From: Lachnobacterium bovis
Lineage (GTDB): Bacteria > Bacillota > Clostridia > Lachnospirales > Lachnospiraceae
Direction: 5' to 3'
Assembly: GCF_900111325.1 (NCBI RefSeq)
Contig: NZ_FOGW01000009.1
Coordinates: 1 to 64,000, forward strand
DNA: 64,000 bases
Positions 63,279-64,000 of this stretch are shown in pieces. The position numbers and the translations under genes were made by a program. The stretch's first letter is position 1. Every line of letters begins with the position of its first letter. The notes below the pieces were generated by a model, which saw only the letters and a program-made list of their open reading frames with translations, made no database searches and was not told the DNA's origin.

Positions 63279-64000
63279 TTATCTTCTAAATAGTTTATTC
63301 GTAATCGAAGTTAGTACATTGTCCACTTGATTAGTTGGAATATCAAACATATAATCACCAATTTGATATTCTGAAAAATACTTTTTATTTAAAAATTGTT
63401 CTATGCATTGATAACCTGTTGGTACAAAAAATACAACATCAAATCCCAACAAGTTTAAATATGCAAAGAAAATTGTTTCCTCTAGTGTGCAAGTTCTTTC
63501 TGTGGTATTGAAATATAACACCTTTGGATTTTTCCCTGTAAAATCAAAATCTTGTATCAATCGTATAACATCATTATTCAAATTTAAAGCAACCGAAATG
63601 ATAGTATACTCAGTCCCATTTTGATATGTGCCTTTGATTATACATTGTTCTATAAGAATTTGCAATTTTTCTAACATATAATCTTGCATATCTTCACGTA
63701 AAAGTCCATATTTATACGAATTATGTGTTTTAATCTTTTCCTTAAGTAATCTACCGTTTTTAAAGAAACTTGTTGCATATTGTTTAATTTGATTTTTTGA
63801 ATCAGATATATTATAATTGCCGTTTTGTACTACTAATACGTTCTCTGATGCTTTCAATTTATTAATCAATGCAAGATATTCTTTTACATTTTTATCCTTC
63901 ACACCAGAAACTTTAGCCGAAATAACCGGCAAATTAACTGTATCATTTATAGTATCAAACCCTGGTCTAAATTTAACACCTTCATCCCATAACAACTCAA
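63279..64000 (-). CDS. YceG-like protein of the Ter operon, partial
   Basis: Only the C-terminal 240 or so residues are in the window; the reading frame is open to the edge and the first start-like codon (TTG at 63995) is internal. The sequence (KASENVLVVQNGNYNISDSK ... LLGFDVVFFVPTGYQCIEQF) and its position directly before telA fit the Bacillus YceG family, found beside YceH (TelA) and TerD genes. That name rests mainly on gene order. The biochemical role of YceG is unknown. Confidence 0.6.
   Translation of the reverse strand, partial: ELLWDEGVKFRPGFDTINDTVNLPVISAKVSGVKDKNVKEYLALINKLKASENVLVVQNGNYNISDSKNQIKQYATSFFKNGRLLKEKIKTHNSYKYGLLREDMQDYMLEKLQILIEQCIIKGTYQNGTEYTIISVALNLNNDVIRLIQDFDFTGKNPKVLYFNTTERTCTLEETIFFAYLNLLGFDVVFFVPTGYQCIEQFLNKKYFSEYQIGDYMFDIPTNQVDNVLTSITNKLFRR

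Overview
The window is AT-rich and almost all of its genes are on the minus strand; only a degenerate HD-GYP gene at 24400 and a TSCPD gene at 51080 are on the plus strand. A clustered butyryl-CoA pathway, flagellar rod genes next to an mreB-type gene, Bacillota-type glycerol genes with GlpP, a RibU/FMN riboswitch and Clostridia-type hypothetical proteins point to an anaerobic, motile, butyrate-forming member of the Clostridia, most likely Lachnospiraceae. The species cannot be named from the sequence alone. No tRNA, rRNA, CRISPR array or intact transposase gene was seen.

Layout, left to right (transcription mostly right to left). 1-6031: ispD and a tRNA-t6A/processing cluster (YcxB-like, tsaE, tsaB, rimI, rnz, an anchored unknown, tsaD), with three different short tandem repeats in the gaps flanking tsaD and ispD. 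6171-7294: riboflavin importer ribU under a complete FMN riboswitch. 7302-10658: tex and coaBC. 10818-15845: a 1675-residue secreted subtilisin-like protease. 16150-21423: thl-hbd-bcd-etfB-etfA, without crotonase, behind a promoter carrying a near-consensus Rex operator. 21925-25548: a coiled-coil unknown, a SleB-type wall hydrolase and a degenerate HD-GYP protein. 25675-29948: carAB with a leader attenuator. 30242-33032: a membrane-tailed GNAT protein and recD2. 33132-36448: flgJ-like, flhP/flgG, flhO/flgF and mbl, in the Bacillus order, with a possible sigma-D promoter. 36781-41700: uvrA and uvrB. 41864-47910: glpP-glpK-glpF and a three-gene glycerol-3-phosphate oxidation unit, each preceded by a leader terminator of the kind GlpP controls. 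48296-54202: secA, a TSCPD protein, a membrane unknown and aspartate kinase. 54406-56083: a phosphodiesterase, a 58-residue Cys-rich protein and exodeoxyribonuclease III. 56145-56585: a probable structured RNA of about 400 nt with its own promoter and terminator. 56618-64000: a Ter stress operon (YceG-like fragment, TelA, three TerD paralogues, a P-type Ca2+-ATPase), followed by a HAD phosphatase.

The genes form several working units. TsaE, TsaB and TsaD make most of the t6A machinery. Thiolase, Hbd and Bcd-EtfAB convert acetyl-CoA to butyryl-CoA, with crotonase necessarily encoded elsewhere. GlpF, GlpK and the oxidoreductases take up, phosphorylate and oxidise glycerol. In the Ter operon, Ca2+-binding TerD proteins sit beside a predicted Ca2+ pump.

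The items most worth a second look are the structured RNA at 56145-56549, the TerD/Ca2+-ATPase operon, the Rex-controlled cluster lacking crt, the tandem-repeat gaps around tsaD, and two terminators that carry a second, IS-end-like palindrome in their loop.
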